In this document: piece by piece, positions 7,262 through 16,406 of the stretch | How positions within the stretch are numbered: the first letter of the stretch is position 1 | How the letters are laid out: every line of letters starts with the position of its first letter | DNA from: RGIG8306 sp964426655 | GTDB taxonomy: Bacteria > Bacillota > Clostridia > Lachnospirales > Lachnospiraceae | Direction: 5' to 3' | DNA: 64,000 nucleotides | Assembly: GCA_964426655.1 (NCBI GenBank) | Contig: CAYRQT010000006.1 | Coordinates: 1-64,000, forward strand | The notes under the pieces: generated by a model | What the model was told of the DNA's origin: nothing | Databases searched by the model: none | What the model saw: only the letters and a program-made list of their open reading frames with translations | Program-made: the position numbers and the translations under genes

Positions 7262-8653
7262 TCACTGCAGAGTAATTCCCAGATCTATACAGATTCTGTC
7301 AATGACCGCCAACAGCTCCTCATCCGTAATCACCGTCACCCGTCCATCTTCATACTGGGTATCCACCCAGGCCTTTACCTGCTCCACCAGGGGATCCTGC
7401 TTGGTGACCTTCTTATCCTCTTTCAGGCGGAAATGGGTATTGATCCAATGGGCAATGCCTGCCAGACCAGAAGTGTTGGACACTGCCACGATGGCAGGTC
7501 GGTTCAGGAATTTATCCGTATCAAAAATATTGTAGATTTCCTCGTTTTTCAACAGCCCATCTGCATGAATGCCCGCTCTGGTAACATTAAAATTGGAACC
7601 TACAAAAGGGGTCCTGGAGGGAAGCTTATAGCCGATTTCTTTTTCAAAATAGTCTACCAGTTCCGTAATGACAGTGGTATCCATTCCATCCAGAGTGCCT
7701 TTCATCTGGGCGTATTCAAACACCATGGCCTCCAGAGGGGTATTGCCTGTTCTTTCTCCTATTCCAAAAAGGGAACAGTTCACCCCACAGGCCCCATAGA
7801 GCCAGGCGGTAGTAGAGTTGGTGACCGCTTTATAGAAATCATTGTGTCCATGCCATTCAATCATTTCATTGGGCACCCCTGCATGGGTGTGAAGCCCGTA
7901 AATAATGCCCTGCACAGAGCGTGGAATCACCGCTCCGGCAAAATTCACCCCGTATCCCATGGTATCACATGCCCGTATTTTTACGGGAATGCCATATTCT
8001 GCAGACAATTTCATTAATTCCAGGCAGAAGGGGATGACAAAGCCGTAAATATCAGAACGGGTAATGTCCTCCAGATGACAGCGGGCCGATACCCCTGTCT
8101 CCAGACATTCCCGTACCACGGACAGATAATGATTCATGGCCTGCCTGCGGTTCATCTTCATTTTATAAAAGATATGATAGTCTGAACAACTTACCAGGAT
8201 CCCGGTCTCTTTCAGTCCAATTTCCCTTACCAGCTCAAAATCTTTTTTGCTGGCTCTAATCCAGGCTGTCACCTCAGGAAAATCGTATCCCCGTTCCAGG
8301 CATTTATATACGGCATCCCTGTCCTTTTTGCTGTATAGGAAGAATTCGCTCTGCCGAATAATGCCCCTGGGGCCTCCCAGTCTGTGGAGGCTGTCATATA
8401 TGTGTACAATCTGCTCTGTGGAATACGGGGCCCTGGATTGCTGTCCATCCCGAAAGGTGGTGTCCGTAATCCAGATTTCTTCCGGCATATTATGGGGCAC
8501 GATACGGTCATTAAAAGCAATGCGGGGAATTTCGTCATAAGGAAACAAATTCCGAAACACATTTGGTTTGTCTACATCCACCAGCTGGTAAATATGCTCT
8601 TCCAACTGTATCAGGTGATTATTGGGATTCACAAAAAGTTTTCGATTGTCCAT
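7262..8653 (-). CDS. LeuA-like acyltransferase, possible Re-citrate synthase
   Basis: A 463-residue DRE-TIM metallolyase. The catalytic region is ITDTTFRDGQQSRAPYS near residues 73-89, and the metal-binding HGHNDFYKA and the following NCSLFGIGERTGNTPLE fit the isopropylmalate/homocitrate/Re-citrate synthase family. It lacks the regulatory C-terminal domain of typical LeuA and carries instead an unusual N-terminal region of about 70 residues. No leuB, leuC or leuD is nearby. Anaerobic clostridia often use such LeuA-like proteins as Re-citrate synthase, condensing oxaloacetate and acetyl-CoA toward glutamate; that assignment is inference. A TTGACA-17-TACAAT promoter and AAGGAGG precede it. Confidence 0.82.
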   Translation of the reverse strand: MDNRKLFVNPNNHLIQLEEHIYQLVDVDKPNVFRNLFPYDEIPRIAFNDRIVPHNMPEEIWITDTTFRDGQQSRAPYSTEQIVHIYDSLHRLGGPRGIIRQSEFFLYSKKDRDAVYKCLERGYDFPEVTAWIRASKKDFELVREIGLKETGILVSCSDYHIFYKMKMNRRQAMNHYLSVVRECLETGVSARCHLEDITRSDIYGFVIPFCLELMKLSAEYGIPVKIRACDTMGYGVNFAGAVIPRSVQGIIYGLHTHAGVPNEMIEWHGHNDFYKAVTNSTTAWLYGACGVNCSLFGIGERTGNTPLEAMVFEYAQMKGTLDGMDTTVITELVDYFEKEIGYKLPSRTPFVGSNFNVTRAGIHADGLLKNEEIYNIFDTDKFLNRPAIVAVSNTSGLAGIAHWINTHFRLKEDKKVTKQDPLVEQVKAWVDTQYEDGRVTVITDEELLAVIDRICIDLGITLQ

Positions 8654-8695
8654 ATACCCTCCTTCTCCCCAAACTGTCTGTTTGTTTTATGTTCG

Positions 8696-8724
8696 ATTGT
8701 AATCACGCAAGAGGTGGTTGTCAA
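8696..8724 (-). promoter_or_regulatory. Promoter of the LeuA-like synthase gene
   Basis: Minus-strand TTGACA and TACAAT are spaced by 17 nt, placing the start about 38 nt upstream of the gene and just after the ABC-F stop. The gene therefore has its own strong promoter. Confidence 0.85.
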
Positions 8725-8733
8725 TCTTTATTC

Positions 8734-10284
8734 CTATATTCTGGTGCTGAATTTTTCACAATCCACCACTCTGGTGGCAAAAGGAGCATAAAAATCCGGC
8801 TCGTGGCAAATTAAAAGGATACTGCCCTTATACTCGCTCAATGCTCTTTGCAGTTCCGCCTTGGCTTCTGCGTCCAGATGATTTGTTGGCTCATCCAGAA
8901 GCAGCACATTGGTTGGCGTATTTAACAGGCGGCATAACCTCACCTTGGCCTGTTCTCCGCCGCTTAACACCCTCACCTGGCTTTCAATATGTTTGGTCGT
9001 AAGCCCGCATTTGGCCAGCATGGTACGCACTTCATATTGGGTTCTGGAGGGGAAATGCCGCCACATCTCCTCTATACAGGTGTGACTCAGATCACCGGTC
9101 ATCTCTTGCTCAAAATATCCTATTTCCAGATAATCACCCAGTTCTGCCGTTCCCCCAAGGGGTGGCTGCAAACCAAGAATGCTTTTCAGAAGCGTGGTTT
9201 TTCCAATGCCGTTGGCTCCTGTCAGCACCACCTTTTCTCCTCTTTCCAACGTCATGCCAATGGGGGCAGACAGGGGTGTATCATAGCCAATGACCAGATC
9301 CTGTGTCTGCAGAATATAGCGACTGGCCGCTCTGGCCTGCAGGAAGACAAAAGAGGGTTTCGGTTTTTCCTTCACCAACTCGATCACTTCCATTTTGTCC
9401 AATTTTTTTTGCCGGGACATAGCCATATTTCTGGTGGATACACGGGCCTTGTTTCTGGCTACAAAGTCCTGCAACTGTTCAATTTCCTGCTGTTGCCGCT
9501 TGTAGGCAGCCTCCAGCTGGCTTTTTTTTGCCGCATAGACCTCCTGGAACCTGTCATAATCTCCTACGTATCGGGCCAGCTGCAGATTTTCCACATGGTA
9601 GACCAGGTTTATGACACTGTTCAAAAAGGGAATGTCATGGGAAATCAGGATAAAAGCATTCTCATAATTTTGAAGATATCTTTTCAGCCACTCAATATGG
9701 TTGACATCCAGATAGTTGGTGGGCTCATCCAGTAGAAGGATGTCCGGCTTTTCCAGCAGAAGCTTTGCCAGCAGCACCTTTGTCCTCTGTCCACCGCTAA
9801 GAGCCGTCACATCCTGCTCCAGACCAATCTGATCCAAATCAAAAGCCCGGGCAATTTCATCGATTTTGGCATCCAGGGTATAGAAGTCATGCACCTCCAG
9901 GCTCTCCTGAATCTGGGCGAATTCTTCCATAAGAATCTCCATGTCCTGCTCGGAGGCCTCTGTCATTTCATCACAAAGAACATTCATACGAGCTTCCTGA
10001 TCGAAAAGAAACCCAAAAGCAGATTTTAGCACATCTCTGATGGTCATGCCCGCTTCCAGTGCAGTATGCTGGTCCAAATATCCTGCCCGGACATTTCTGG
10101 CCCACTCCACTTTTCCTTCATCCGGCATCAGCCTGTCGGTAACAATTTTCATAAAAGTGGACTTCCCCTCGCCATTGGCGCCTACCAGTCCGATATGTTC
10201 CCCCTTTAACAGCCGAAAGGAGACATCCTGAAAAATGGCCCTGTCCCCAAATCCATGGGTCAGTCCTTCCACGTTTAAAATCAT
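8734..10284 (-). CDS. ABC-F family ATPase
   Basis: A soluble protein of about 516 residues with two ABC ATPase domains and no membrane segments. Domain 1 has GANGEGKST, LSGGQRTK and ILLLDEPTNYLD; domain 2 has GANGIGKTT, LSGGEQAK and LLLDEPTNHLD. The linker between them is the basic, coiled-coil-like region with QLEAAYKRQQQEIEQLQ. ABC-F proteins act on ribosomes, as translation factors or antibiotic-protection factors; which applies here cannot be told. The start was set at the third in-frame Met because GAGG lies 7 nt upstream of it and overlaps the earlier ATG. Confidence 0.93.
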   Translation of the reverse strand: MILNVEGLTHGFGDRAIFQDVSFRLLKGEHIGLVGANGEGKSTFMKIVTDRLMPDEGKVEWARNVRAGYLDQHTALEAGMTIRDVLKSAFGFLFDQEARMNVLCDEMTEASEQDMEILMEEFAQIQESLEVHDFYTLDAKIDEIARAFDLDQIGLEQDVTALSGGQRTKVLLAKLLLEKPDILLLDEPTNYLDVNHIEWLKRYLQNYENAFILISHDIPFLNSVINLVYHVENLQLARYVGDYDRFQEVYAAKKSQLEAAYKRQQQEIEQLQDFVARNKARVSTRNMAMSRQKKLDKMEVIELVKEKPKPSFVFLQARAASRYILQTQDLVIGYDTPLSAPIGMTLERGEKVVLTGANGIGKTTLLKSILGLQPPLGGTAELGDYLEIGYFEQEMTGDLSHTCIEEMWRHFPSRTQYEVRTMLAKCGLTTKHIESQVRVLSGGEQAKVRLCRLLNTPTNVLLLDEPTNHLDAEAKAELQRALSEYKGSILLICHEPDFYAPFATRVVDCEKFSTRI

Positions 10285-10314
10285 GTGCATACCTCTTTCC
10301 ATAAAATCTCAATC

Positions 10315-10344
10315 AGTATAGCATGGAACGGGCGTTTCCGTCAA
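10315..10344 (-). promoter_or_regulatory. Promoter of the ABC-F gene
   Basis: TTGACG and TATACT on the minus strand are spaced by 18 nt, with an extended -10 TG. The leader is short (about 25 nt), so no upstream-ORF or attenuator arrangement typical of resistance ABC-F genes is visible. Confidence 0.8.
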
Positions 10345-10421
10345 AACTTCTCTTTCTTTTCCTCTTTTTCAAAAGTTGTAACATTTTAACATCAATTTTA
10401 CACACTCTTCTGAAAATACAG

Positions 10422-10450
10422 TTGACACTTTCAAAACATCATGCTATACT
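10422..10450 (+). promoter_or_regulatory. Promoter upstream of the csp leader
   Basis: TTGACA and TATACT are separated by 17 nt. The predicted start near 10457 leaves a leader of about 150 nt before the cold-shock gene. Confidence 0.9.
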
Positions 10451-10456
10451 GCACCT

Positions 10457-10530
10457 ATATTCGCATTGTACTGACTGAACTCGCATAGCACGGAAGTCAT
10501 ATTACATGACGGCCCCTATGCGAGTTTTTT
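10457..10530 (+). ncRNA. Structured leader or small RNA ending in a terminator-like hairpin
   Basis: Between the promoter and csp, 10478-10488 (AACTCGCATAG) pairs perfectly with 10516-10526 (CTATGCGAGTT), followed by a T tract to 10530. An inner hairpin GTCAT/ATGAC (10496-10510) sits inside. TCGCAT occurs twice, at 10461 and 10481, so two segments could compete for the same 3' strand. A second weak stem (ACGAGA/TCTCGT, 10531-10564) follows. This could be an attenuator, a temperature-sensing leader or a short independent RNA. A TATAAT at 10575 without a good -35 might give csp a second start. Confidence 0.6.
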
Positions 10531-10606
10531 ACGAGATCTGCCTGCCTAAGCACTAAAGTCTCGTTCGTACGGGATATAATTTTAATTTTTTAAGGAGGTA
10601 CCTACG

Positions 10607-10816
10607 ATGAATAAGGGTACAGTTAAGTGGTTTAACTCAGAGAAAGGCTACGGCTTTATTAGCGACGAAAACGGAAGTGACGTATTCGTACATTTTTCCG
10701 CAATTGTGGCAGATGGCTACAAGAGCTTAAATGAGGGACAGGCTGTAGAATTCGAAGTAGAACAGGATCCTAAGGATTCTCGTAAATTCAGAGCAGTAAA
10801 TGTCGTTATTCTTTAA
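10607..10816 (+). CDS. Cold-shock domain protein
   Basis: This 69-residue OB-fold protein binds single-stranded nucleic acids and acts as an RNA chaperone. Both RNP motifs are present: KGYGFI at residues 16-21 and VFVHF at about 30-34, after the standard opening MNKGTVKWFNSEKGYGFI. Length is normal for CspA-type proteins. The ribosome-binding site AAGGAGG is strong. The long structured leader suggests post-transcriptional control, as is known for enterobacterial cspA, though the sequences are unrelated. It is monocistronic, ending in a strong terminator. Confidence 0.97.
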   Translation: MNKGTVKWFNSEKGYGFISDENGSDVFVHFSAIVADGYKSLNEGQAVEFEVEQDPKDSRKFRAVNVVIL

Positions 10817-10830
10817 TTTTTAGCCGCTTA

Positions 10831-10875
10831 AAAAGAGCCGCATCTCCGGATTTTTCCGGGAGCGGCTCTTTTTTT
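10831..10875 (+). terminator. Terminator of csp
   Basis: A long stem begins AAAGAGCCGC/GCGGCTCTTT, with a continuing inner CTCCGG/CCGGGAG helix, and ends in a run of T. It overlaps the stop of the convergent nitroreductase gene. Confidence 0.93.
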
Positions 10876-11649
10876 ATTCCATTTTAAAAGAATAGACATA
10901 TGTATTGTTCTTTAGCCCCTTTTCTTCCAGGACCTCACTTTTGAAAAAGGAAGGCTGCCGCCATTCTTCTTCCGCTGCCAGCATCAGATGGCACATGGCC
11001 ACACCTGCATCCAGGCGACTCTGGTTATTAAGATAGGTATACATGGCATGTCGCTTCTTCACAAAAATATGAAGGCGATTGCTGTAAACAGCATATCTGC
11101 AGGGCTGCAGATTCAGACAGGACGGTGCCACCCGGGCAGCATCCAGACAAGCCAGCATATCCTCTCCTGCCTCCTCCTTAAAGAATGCAATTTCTTTTAA
11201 AGAAAGTCGTTTGATTTTAGAAGCTTTCCTGGTAGNNNNNNNNNNGACTGATTGGAAGAACCAAAGGCCACAATGATCATGATTTTCATGTAAGCCGGCA
11301 CATCTCCGCTTTTTCGGATAAAATGATTGCTCTGATAACAGCTGGCAATGCCCTTGGTGGTCAGATACAACACCAGTTGCTCTGCAATAAAACCTGCATT
11401 CTACCTGGCATTATCCACTTCAGGACTGTACAACACGAAATAATGGGGTGCATGAACCCGATACCCTCTGGTAAATCGACCGGGCATCTGTTCCAGGCAG
11501 ACAATTTCATATGTGAAAGGGATTTTGTCTTCCAGGGGCGTCACATTTTCCATGAAATGATGAATATGCTCCAACTGGCTATCTCCCAGACCCTCTTTCT
11601 GATACTTTCTTACGGAATAGCGACCGTAAATCGCTTCATACACGGTCAT
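10874..11649 (-). pseudogene. Nitroreductase-family gene with in-frame stop and assembly gap
   Basis: The reading frame begins MTVYEAIYGRYSVRKYQKEG, typical of the TM1586-type putative nitroreductases, and ends with LACLDAARVAPSCLNLQPCR and YSFKME. An in-frame TAG at 11401-11403 follows VDNAR; the same frame continues with NAGFIAEQLVLYLTTKGIAS, which is normal family sequence. A single C-to-T change of CAG would explain it. A ten-N gap at 11236-11245 hides the middle. Either the gene is broken by a nonsense mutation or the base is an error in this draft. Substrate is unknown. Confidence 0.75.
11236..11245. other. Assembly gap (10 N) inside the nitroreductase gene
   Basis: A ten-N placeholder of unknown true length. 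Flanking codons on both sides remain in plausible nitroreductase frames. Confidence 0.99.
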
Positions 11650-11722
11650 AATGAAATCCCTTTCCTTTAACTAGGGCTATGATAGCAGAATCTATATGGG
11701 TTTTCAAGAGAACTTCTGCCCG

Positions 11723-12571
11723 CTAGGCATGTTTTTTATAAAATGCAGGTGCCTCTCCATAATACTTTTTAAACAGCTTACTGAAATGGTAGGCATCGTC
11801 ATAGCCCACCTTTTCCGCAATTTCCTTAATGCTCTCTCCTCCCGGATTTTCCAGATATTCCCTGGCTTTTTCCAGACGAATCTTGATCAGATAATTGATG
11901 GGCGTCTCTCCCGTTTCCTCTTTAAAGATCTTAGAGATATAAACAGAACTCAGGTACATGTTCCGGGCGATCTGGTCCAGACTGATTTTTTCCGGATAAT
12001 GCTCCTCCAGATACCGGCGTATCTGTTTTACCGCATAGGTCTTTCCATAACTGTCAAAAGCATACCTGCTCTGTTCACCTTTTTCCAGGGAAGTCCCCAG
12101 CGCATCCCTCATGATCCAAATCAGCAACTGGATCAGGTAGGCCTTCTGCATAAAATACTGCCCCATCTGACCGGTATACCCTTCGGCCACCATGTCAAAG
12201 CAAAGGGAAATCACATTCTTTCTGGCCGGAGAACTTAACCGCAATACCGGTCCTTCCGGAAGAACAATCCTGTCTGCAGGCATGTCCCGAAACTGATAAT
12301 GACTAAACCCCACAATAAATCGAAGGGCCGGATCCATGGGGTTAGAGACCAGTTCCCGATGATAATCTCCCGGATTGCAGATGAGCACATCCCCAATGCC
12401 CAGCTCAAATGGTTTGTCATTCCATACAATGGTCTGCTGTCCGGAAAGGATGATAAACATTTCGGTGTAATCATGCGCATGCCGGTCTATGGGGGCAGTA
12501 CAAAGATTTTTACAGGCAAATAAAAGTGTGGGATTGAGATCCCCATAAGTCAGATCGTATTCCTGCTGCAT
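11723..12571 (-). CDS. AraC-family transcriptional regulator
   Basis: A 282-residue regulator with an N-terminal cupin-like sensor domain (DRHAHDYTEMFIILSG, then PGDYHREL) and a C-terminal double helix-turn-helix. The DNA-binding part has MYLSSVYISKIFKEETGETP followed by IKEIAEKVGYDDAYHFSKLF, the AraC signature. The ATG follows AAAGGAGGGGAG. It is divergent from the two-gene ABC exporter with about 190 nt between starts, which makes that exporter its likeliest target. The inducer is unknown; cupin-type AraC proteins often sense sugars or small metabolites. Confidence 0.93.
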   Translation of the reverse strand: MQQEYDLTYGDLNPTLLFACKNLCTAPIDRHAHDYTEMFIILSGQQTIVWNDKPFELGIGDVLICNPGDYHRELVSNPMDPALRFIVGFSHYQFRDMPADRIVLPEGPVLRLSSPARKNVISLCFDMVAEGYTGQMGQYFMQKAYLIQLLIWIMRDALGTSLEKGEQSRYAFDSYGKTYAVKQIRRYLEEHYPEKISLDQIARNMYLSSVYISKIFKEETGETPINYLIKIRLEKAREYLENPGGESIKEIAEKVGYDDAYHFSKLFKKYYGEAPAFYKKHA

Positions 12572-12761
12572 TGGTCTCCCCTCCTTTTCCGTTCAATCTA
12601 CTTCTATTATATCGGAAACCCACACAAAAACAACGGTTTTCCCCAAAACCTTCCGTTCTTTTTATTTTATAGGAATCTACATATCCGGGGAAAAATAGTC
12701 CATCCACATTCTTCGTGCAATGTACTATACTATCTGCAAACATAGATGTGAGGGGAAAATT

Positions 12762-14525
12762 ATGACACCGTTGCAATGGTTTCTAACTTATCTGAAAAAA
12801 TATCGGGCGTATCTGATCAGTGCCATGCTCATGGTACTCCTGGCCAGTATGATTGCTGCCATCACGCCTGTCATCACCGGCTGGATCGTGGACGATGTGA
12901 TTACCGGAAAGGAATATGACCGTCTATTGCCCTACCTGGCTATTATTCTGGGAGCCACCTGTTTGCGTAGCATCCTTCGCTTTAACTTTACCATGTTTTT
13001 TGAAAAAGCCTCCCAGGGCACCCTGTATTCCATGCGTGAGGAAATTTACAAAAAACTTTTGCGGGAAGATTTCAGCTTTTTTAACACCAACCGCACCGGA
13101 GACCTGATGTCCCGGCAGACAGGCGACATGGATGCCATCCGTCATTTCATCGCCTATGTGATCTATCAACTGCTGGAAAATGGATCTCTTTTTATTTTTG
13201 CCCTGATTATGGTTTTTACCGTCAATGTCCGACTGGCGCTCTGCATGCTGGTGGTGCTCCCTCTTACCGCTGCCTGTACCTATTTTCAGTCCCGGGCCAT
13301 TAAACCCAGCTTTGCCAGAATACGGGACCGGTTTTCCAGCCTGAATACCTTTGCCCAGGAAAATATCAGCGGCAACCGGGTGGTAAAAGCTTTTGCCAAG
13401 GAAGACTATGAATTGGAAAAATTCGACCGGGAAAACGATGCCTACCGGGATGCACAGCTGAGGAGTGCCCGCGTCTGGATGCGTTATATTCCCGCCTTTG
13501 AATTGCTTTCCAATGCCCTGACAGTGCTGGTATTTTTGGCCGGCGGTTATCTGGTCATTCAGAAACAAATGACCCTTGGCGCTTTGGTTACGGTTAATGG
13601 CTATCTGTGGATGCTGAACAATCCCCTTCGTATGATTGGGTGGCTTATCAATGATACTCTGCGTTTTATCACTTCACTGGAAAAAATTTATGGCACCTAT
13701 ACCATGGAGCCAAAGATTCAAATTCCGGATAATGCCATCCACCCGGATGTTATTCAGGGAAATGTCACCTTTCGCCACGTGTTCTTCCACGCCCATGACC
13801 ATGTCATATTAAAAGACATCTGCTTTGAAGCACACAGAGGAGAAACCATCGGCATAATTGGTGCCACAGGTTCCGGGAAATCCAGTCTGGTAAACCTGAT
13901 TTGTCGATTCTATGATGTGAACGATGGGGAGGTTATGGTAGATGGTATAGATGTCAGAAAAATGGACATCCGCACACTGCGGGCCAACATTGGGATGGCC
14001 ATGCAGGATGTCTTCCTGTTTTCAGATACTATTGAAGGTAATATTGCCTATGGCGCTCCGGACTGTGCTTTTGCAGATGTGGAAAGAGCTGCCAGAATTG
14101 CCAATGCAGATGCCTTTATCCGCCAGATGCCGGAAGGCTATGATACCATTATCGGTGAACGGGGCGTGGGCTTATCCGGCGGTCAAAAGCAGCGAATTTC
14201 CCTTGCCAGAGCCCTGCTGAAAAACCCTGCCATACTGATTCTGGACGATACCACCTCTGCCATTGACATGGAAACAGAGGCCCAGATTCAGGGAGAACTG
14301 ACCCGCCTTTCAGATAACCGGACAGTCTTTATTATTGCCCATCGCATTTCTTCTATTATCCATGCGGATCAAATTCTGGTTCTGGATAACGGCCGAATCA
14401 TTGAGCAGGGAACCCACCAGCAGCTATTAGACAGATGCGGTATGTATTACACCGTTTTCCATCATCAGTATGGAGAGTTTAATGAATTTTCCTCTCTGAA
14501 GTACCGGGAAGGAGGCGCTCTTTAA
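12762..14525 (+). CDS. ABC exporter half-transporter, degenerate ATPase site
   Basis: A 587-residue half-transporter with an N-terminal six-helix membrane domain (residues about 15-310) and a C-terminal ATPase domain: Walker A GATGSGKSS, signature LSGGQKQR. The residue after Walker B is Asp, not Glu (ILILDDTTSAID), the change seen in the degenerate-site subunit of heterodimeric exporters such as LmrC, BmrC and TM287. It overlaps the next gene as TAATG. The ATG is preceded by GAGGGG, and an earlier in-frame ATG has no binding site. Exported substrate, drug or lipid, is unknown. Confidence 0.93.
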   Translation: MTPLQWFLTYLKKYRAYLISAMLMVLLASMIAAITPVITGWIVDDVITGKEYDRLLPYLAIILGATCLRSILRFNFTMFFEKASQGTLYSMREEIYKKLLREDFSFFNTNRTGDLMSRQTGDMDAIRHFIAYVIYQLLENGSLFIFALIMVFTVNVRLALCMLVVLPLTAACTYFQSRAIKPSFARIRDRFSSLNTFAQENISGNRVVKAFAKEDYELEKFDRENDAYRDAQLRSARVWMRYIPAFELLSNALTVLVFLAGGYLVIQKQMTLGALVTVNGYLWMLNNPLRMIGWLINDTLRFITSLEKIYGTYTMEPKIQIPDNAIHPDVIQGNVTFRHVFFHAHDHVILKDICFEAHRGETIGIIGATGSGKSSLVNLICRFYDVNDGEVMVDGIDVRKMDIRTLRANIGMAMQDVFLFSDTIEGNIAYGAPDCAFADVERAARIANADAFIRQMPEGYDTIIGERGVGLSGGQKQRISLARALLKNPAILILDDTTSAIDMETEAQIQGELTRLSDNRTVFIIAHRISSIIHADQILVLDNGRIIEQGTHQQLLDRCGMYYTVFHHQYGEFNEFSSLKYREGGAL

Positions 14526-16330
14526 TGGCAAGAAACAAATACGACATTGATGAGACTTTGGAAACCCATTTTGACCTACAGCAATTACTGCGGTTAAAAG
14601 CTTATGTGGGCCCCTATAAAGGGAAACTCATTCTGACCATTGTGCTGATGCTGATTTCCGCAGCACTGGGCATGTATTCTCCTAAATTTATCGCCATTAT
14701 AATGGATGATTACATCCCGGCCGGAAACATGAGGGGCGTGATTGGCATTTCCCTGCTGATGACAGGCATCACGCTGCTTACCGCCGGCATTCTGGTCATA
14801 AAGGTGAAACTGACCAATGAAATCGGGCAGGGCATTATCCATGCGCTGCGCAGAGACCTCTTTGTCCACCTGCAGGCCCTTCCTTTTTCCTACTACGACA
14901 ATCGTCCTCACGGAAAAATTCAAGTGAGACTGGTCAACTACGTCAATGGTCTGAGTGACCTGCTCAGCAACGGAATCGTCAACACCATCACCGATTTATG
15001 CTCTCTGATTTTTATAATCTTTTTTATGCTTTCCCTGGATGTGCGCCTGACGCTGGTTTGCCTGTGCGGCCTGCCCATTCTCACCTTCATGATGTTTTTT
15101 ATCAAAACGAGACAGCGGAGCGCCTGGCAGATTTCCAGCAATAAGCAGTCCAACCTGAATGCCTATATTGCCGAAAGCATCAGTGGCATCCGGGTCACCC
15201 AGTCCTTTGTCCGGGAGGAACGAAATGTAGAAATTTTCAACTCACTCAGTGGTTCCTACAGAAAAGCCTGGATGGATGCCGTCCGCTACAATTTGATGTT
15301 ATGGCCCACCATCGATATGATTTCCGTGCTCACTTCTTCTGCGGTATACATGCTGGGCGTGTACTGGCTCATGGGCGGTAGCACCACCATTAAGGCGGGT
15401 ATGCTGATTGCTTTTACCAGCTATATCAGCCGCTTCTGGGCTCCCATCAATACCCTGGCCTCTTTTTATAATTCTCTACTGACAGCTATTGCCTATCTGG
15501 AACGTATTTTTGAGACTATTGATGAACCAATCCTGGTAAAGGACCTGGAGAATGCGAAACCCATGTCTCCCATTGTGGGGAATGTGGAATTTCGGGATGT
15601 CTGCTTTAGTTATGAAGACAATATCCCTGTTCTAAAACACATCTCCTTTACGGCCCGGGCGGGTGAATCTTATGCCATTGTCGGGCCCACAGGAGCCGGG
15701 AAAACCACCATCATCAATCTCTTAAGCCGTTTTTATAATCTGAACAGCGGTCAGATTCTGATAGATGGTACAGATATTTCCTCTGTCACTCTTACTTCCC
15801 TGAGAAAACAAATGGGGGTCATGCTACAGGACAGTTTTATTTTTTCCGGAACCATTGCAGAAAATATCCGTTATGGCAATCGCTATGCCACCGATGATGA
15901 GGTAGTCGCTGCCGCCAAAGCGGTTTGTGCACATTCCTTTATCATGTCCATGGAGAACGGGTACCAGACTCTGGTACAGGAAAGAGGAAGCCGGCTTTCC
16001 GCCGGACAGCGACAGCTGATTTCCTTTGCCAGAGCCCTCCTGGCAGATCCCCGCATACTGATCCTGGACGAGGCAACCTCCAGCATTGACACAGAGACAG
16101 AGCTGCAGCTGCAAAAGGGGCTGGCCAGACTTTTAGAGGGCCGCACTTCCTTTATCATTGCCCACAGACTTTCAACCATCCGGAATGCCTCCTGCATTTT
16201 ATATGTGGATCATGGAGAGATTCAGGAAATGGGCACCCATGATACTTTAATGCAGGAAAAAGGGGAGTATTATCATCTTTATATCTCCCAATATTCTTTT
16301 TTGCAGCCGGATAATCTTCTTCTCTCCTAG
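14525..16330 (+). CDS. ABC exporter half-transporter, catalytic partner
   Basis: A 601-residue partner of the preceding gene, with the same layout: membrane domain to about residue 330, then an ATPase domain with GPTGAGKTT, signature LSAGQRQL and canonical Walker B plus Glu in ILILDEATSSID. The pair fits the LmrCD/BmrCD arrangement, where only one of two ATP sites is fully competent. Here the signature has Ala in place of the first Gly, also on the side expected for the degenerate site. The start ATG overlaps the upstream stop and has AAGGAGG 9 nt before it. Confidence 0.93.
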   Translation: MARNKYDIDETLETHFDLQQLLRLKAYVGPYKGKLILTIVLMLISAALGMYSPKFIAIIMDDYIPAGNMRGVIGISLLMTGITLLTAGILVIKVKLTNEIGQGIIHALRRDLFVHLQALPFSYYDNRPHGKIQVRLVNYVNGLSDLLSNGIVNTITDLCSLIFIIFFMLSLDVRLTLVCLCGLPILTFMMFFIKTRQRSAWQISSNKQSNLNAYIAESISGIRVTQSFVREERNVEIFNSLSGSYRKAWMDAVRYNLMLWPTIDMISVLTSSAVYMLGVYWLMGGSTTIKAGMLIAFTSYISRFWAPINTLASFYNSLLTAIAYLERIFETIDEPILVKDLENAKPMSPIVGNVEFRDVCFSYEDNIPVLKHISFTARAGESYAIVGPTGAGKTTIINLLSRFYNLNSGQILIDGTDISSVTLTSLRKQMGVMLQDSFIFSGTIAENIRYGNRYATDDEVVAAAKAVCAHSFIMSMENGYQTLVQERGSRLSAGQRQLISFARALLADPRILILDEATSSIDTETELQLQKGLARLLEGRTSFIIAHRLSTIRNASCILYVDHGEIQEMGTHDTLMQEKGEYYHLYISQYSFLQPDNLLLS

Positions 16331-16342
16331 ACTCACCATGCC

Positions 16343-16371
16343 TTGACGGGACTGGCCCGGTGCCGTATAAT
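16343..16371 (+). promoter_or_regulatory. Promoter of the MgsA-family gene
   Basis: TTGACG and TATAAT are separated by 17 nt, directly after the ABC exporter stop. The gene is therefore independently transcribed. Confidence 0.87.
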
Positions 16372-16406
16372 AAACACAGTGATTTCTACCTGACAGGAGG
16401 CCAACC

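Noticed and set aside
12720..12761. Longer N-terminus for the first ABC half-transporter
   Set aside because: The upstream ATG lacks a binding site and adds Cys/Lys residues atypical of the family; ATG 12762 is preceded by GAGGGG.
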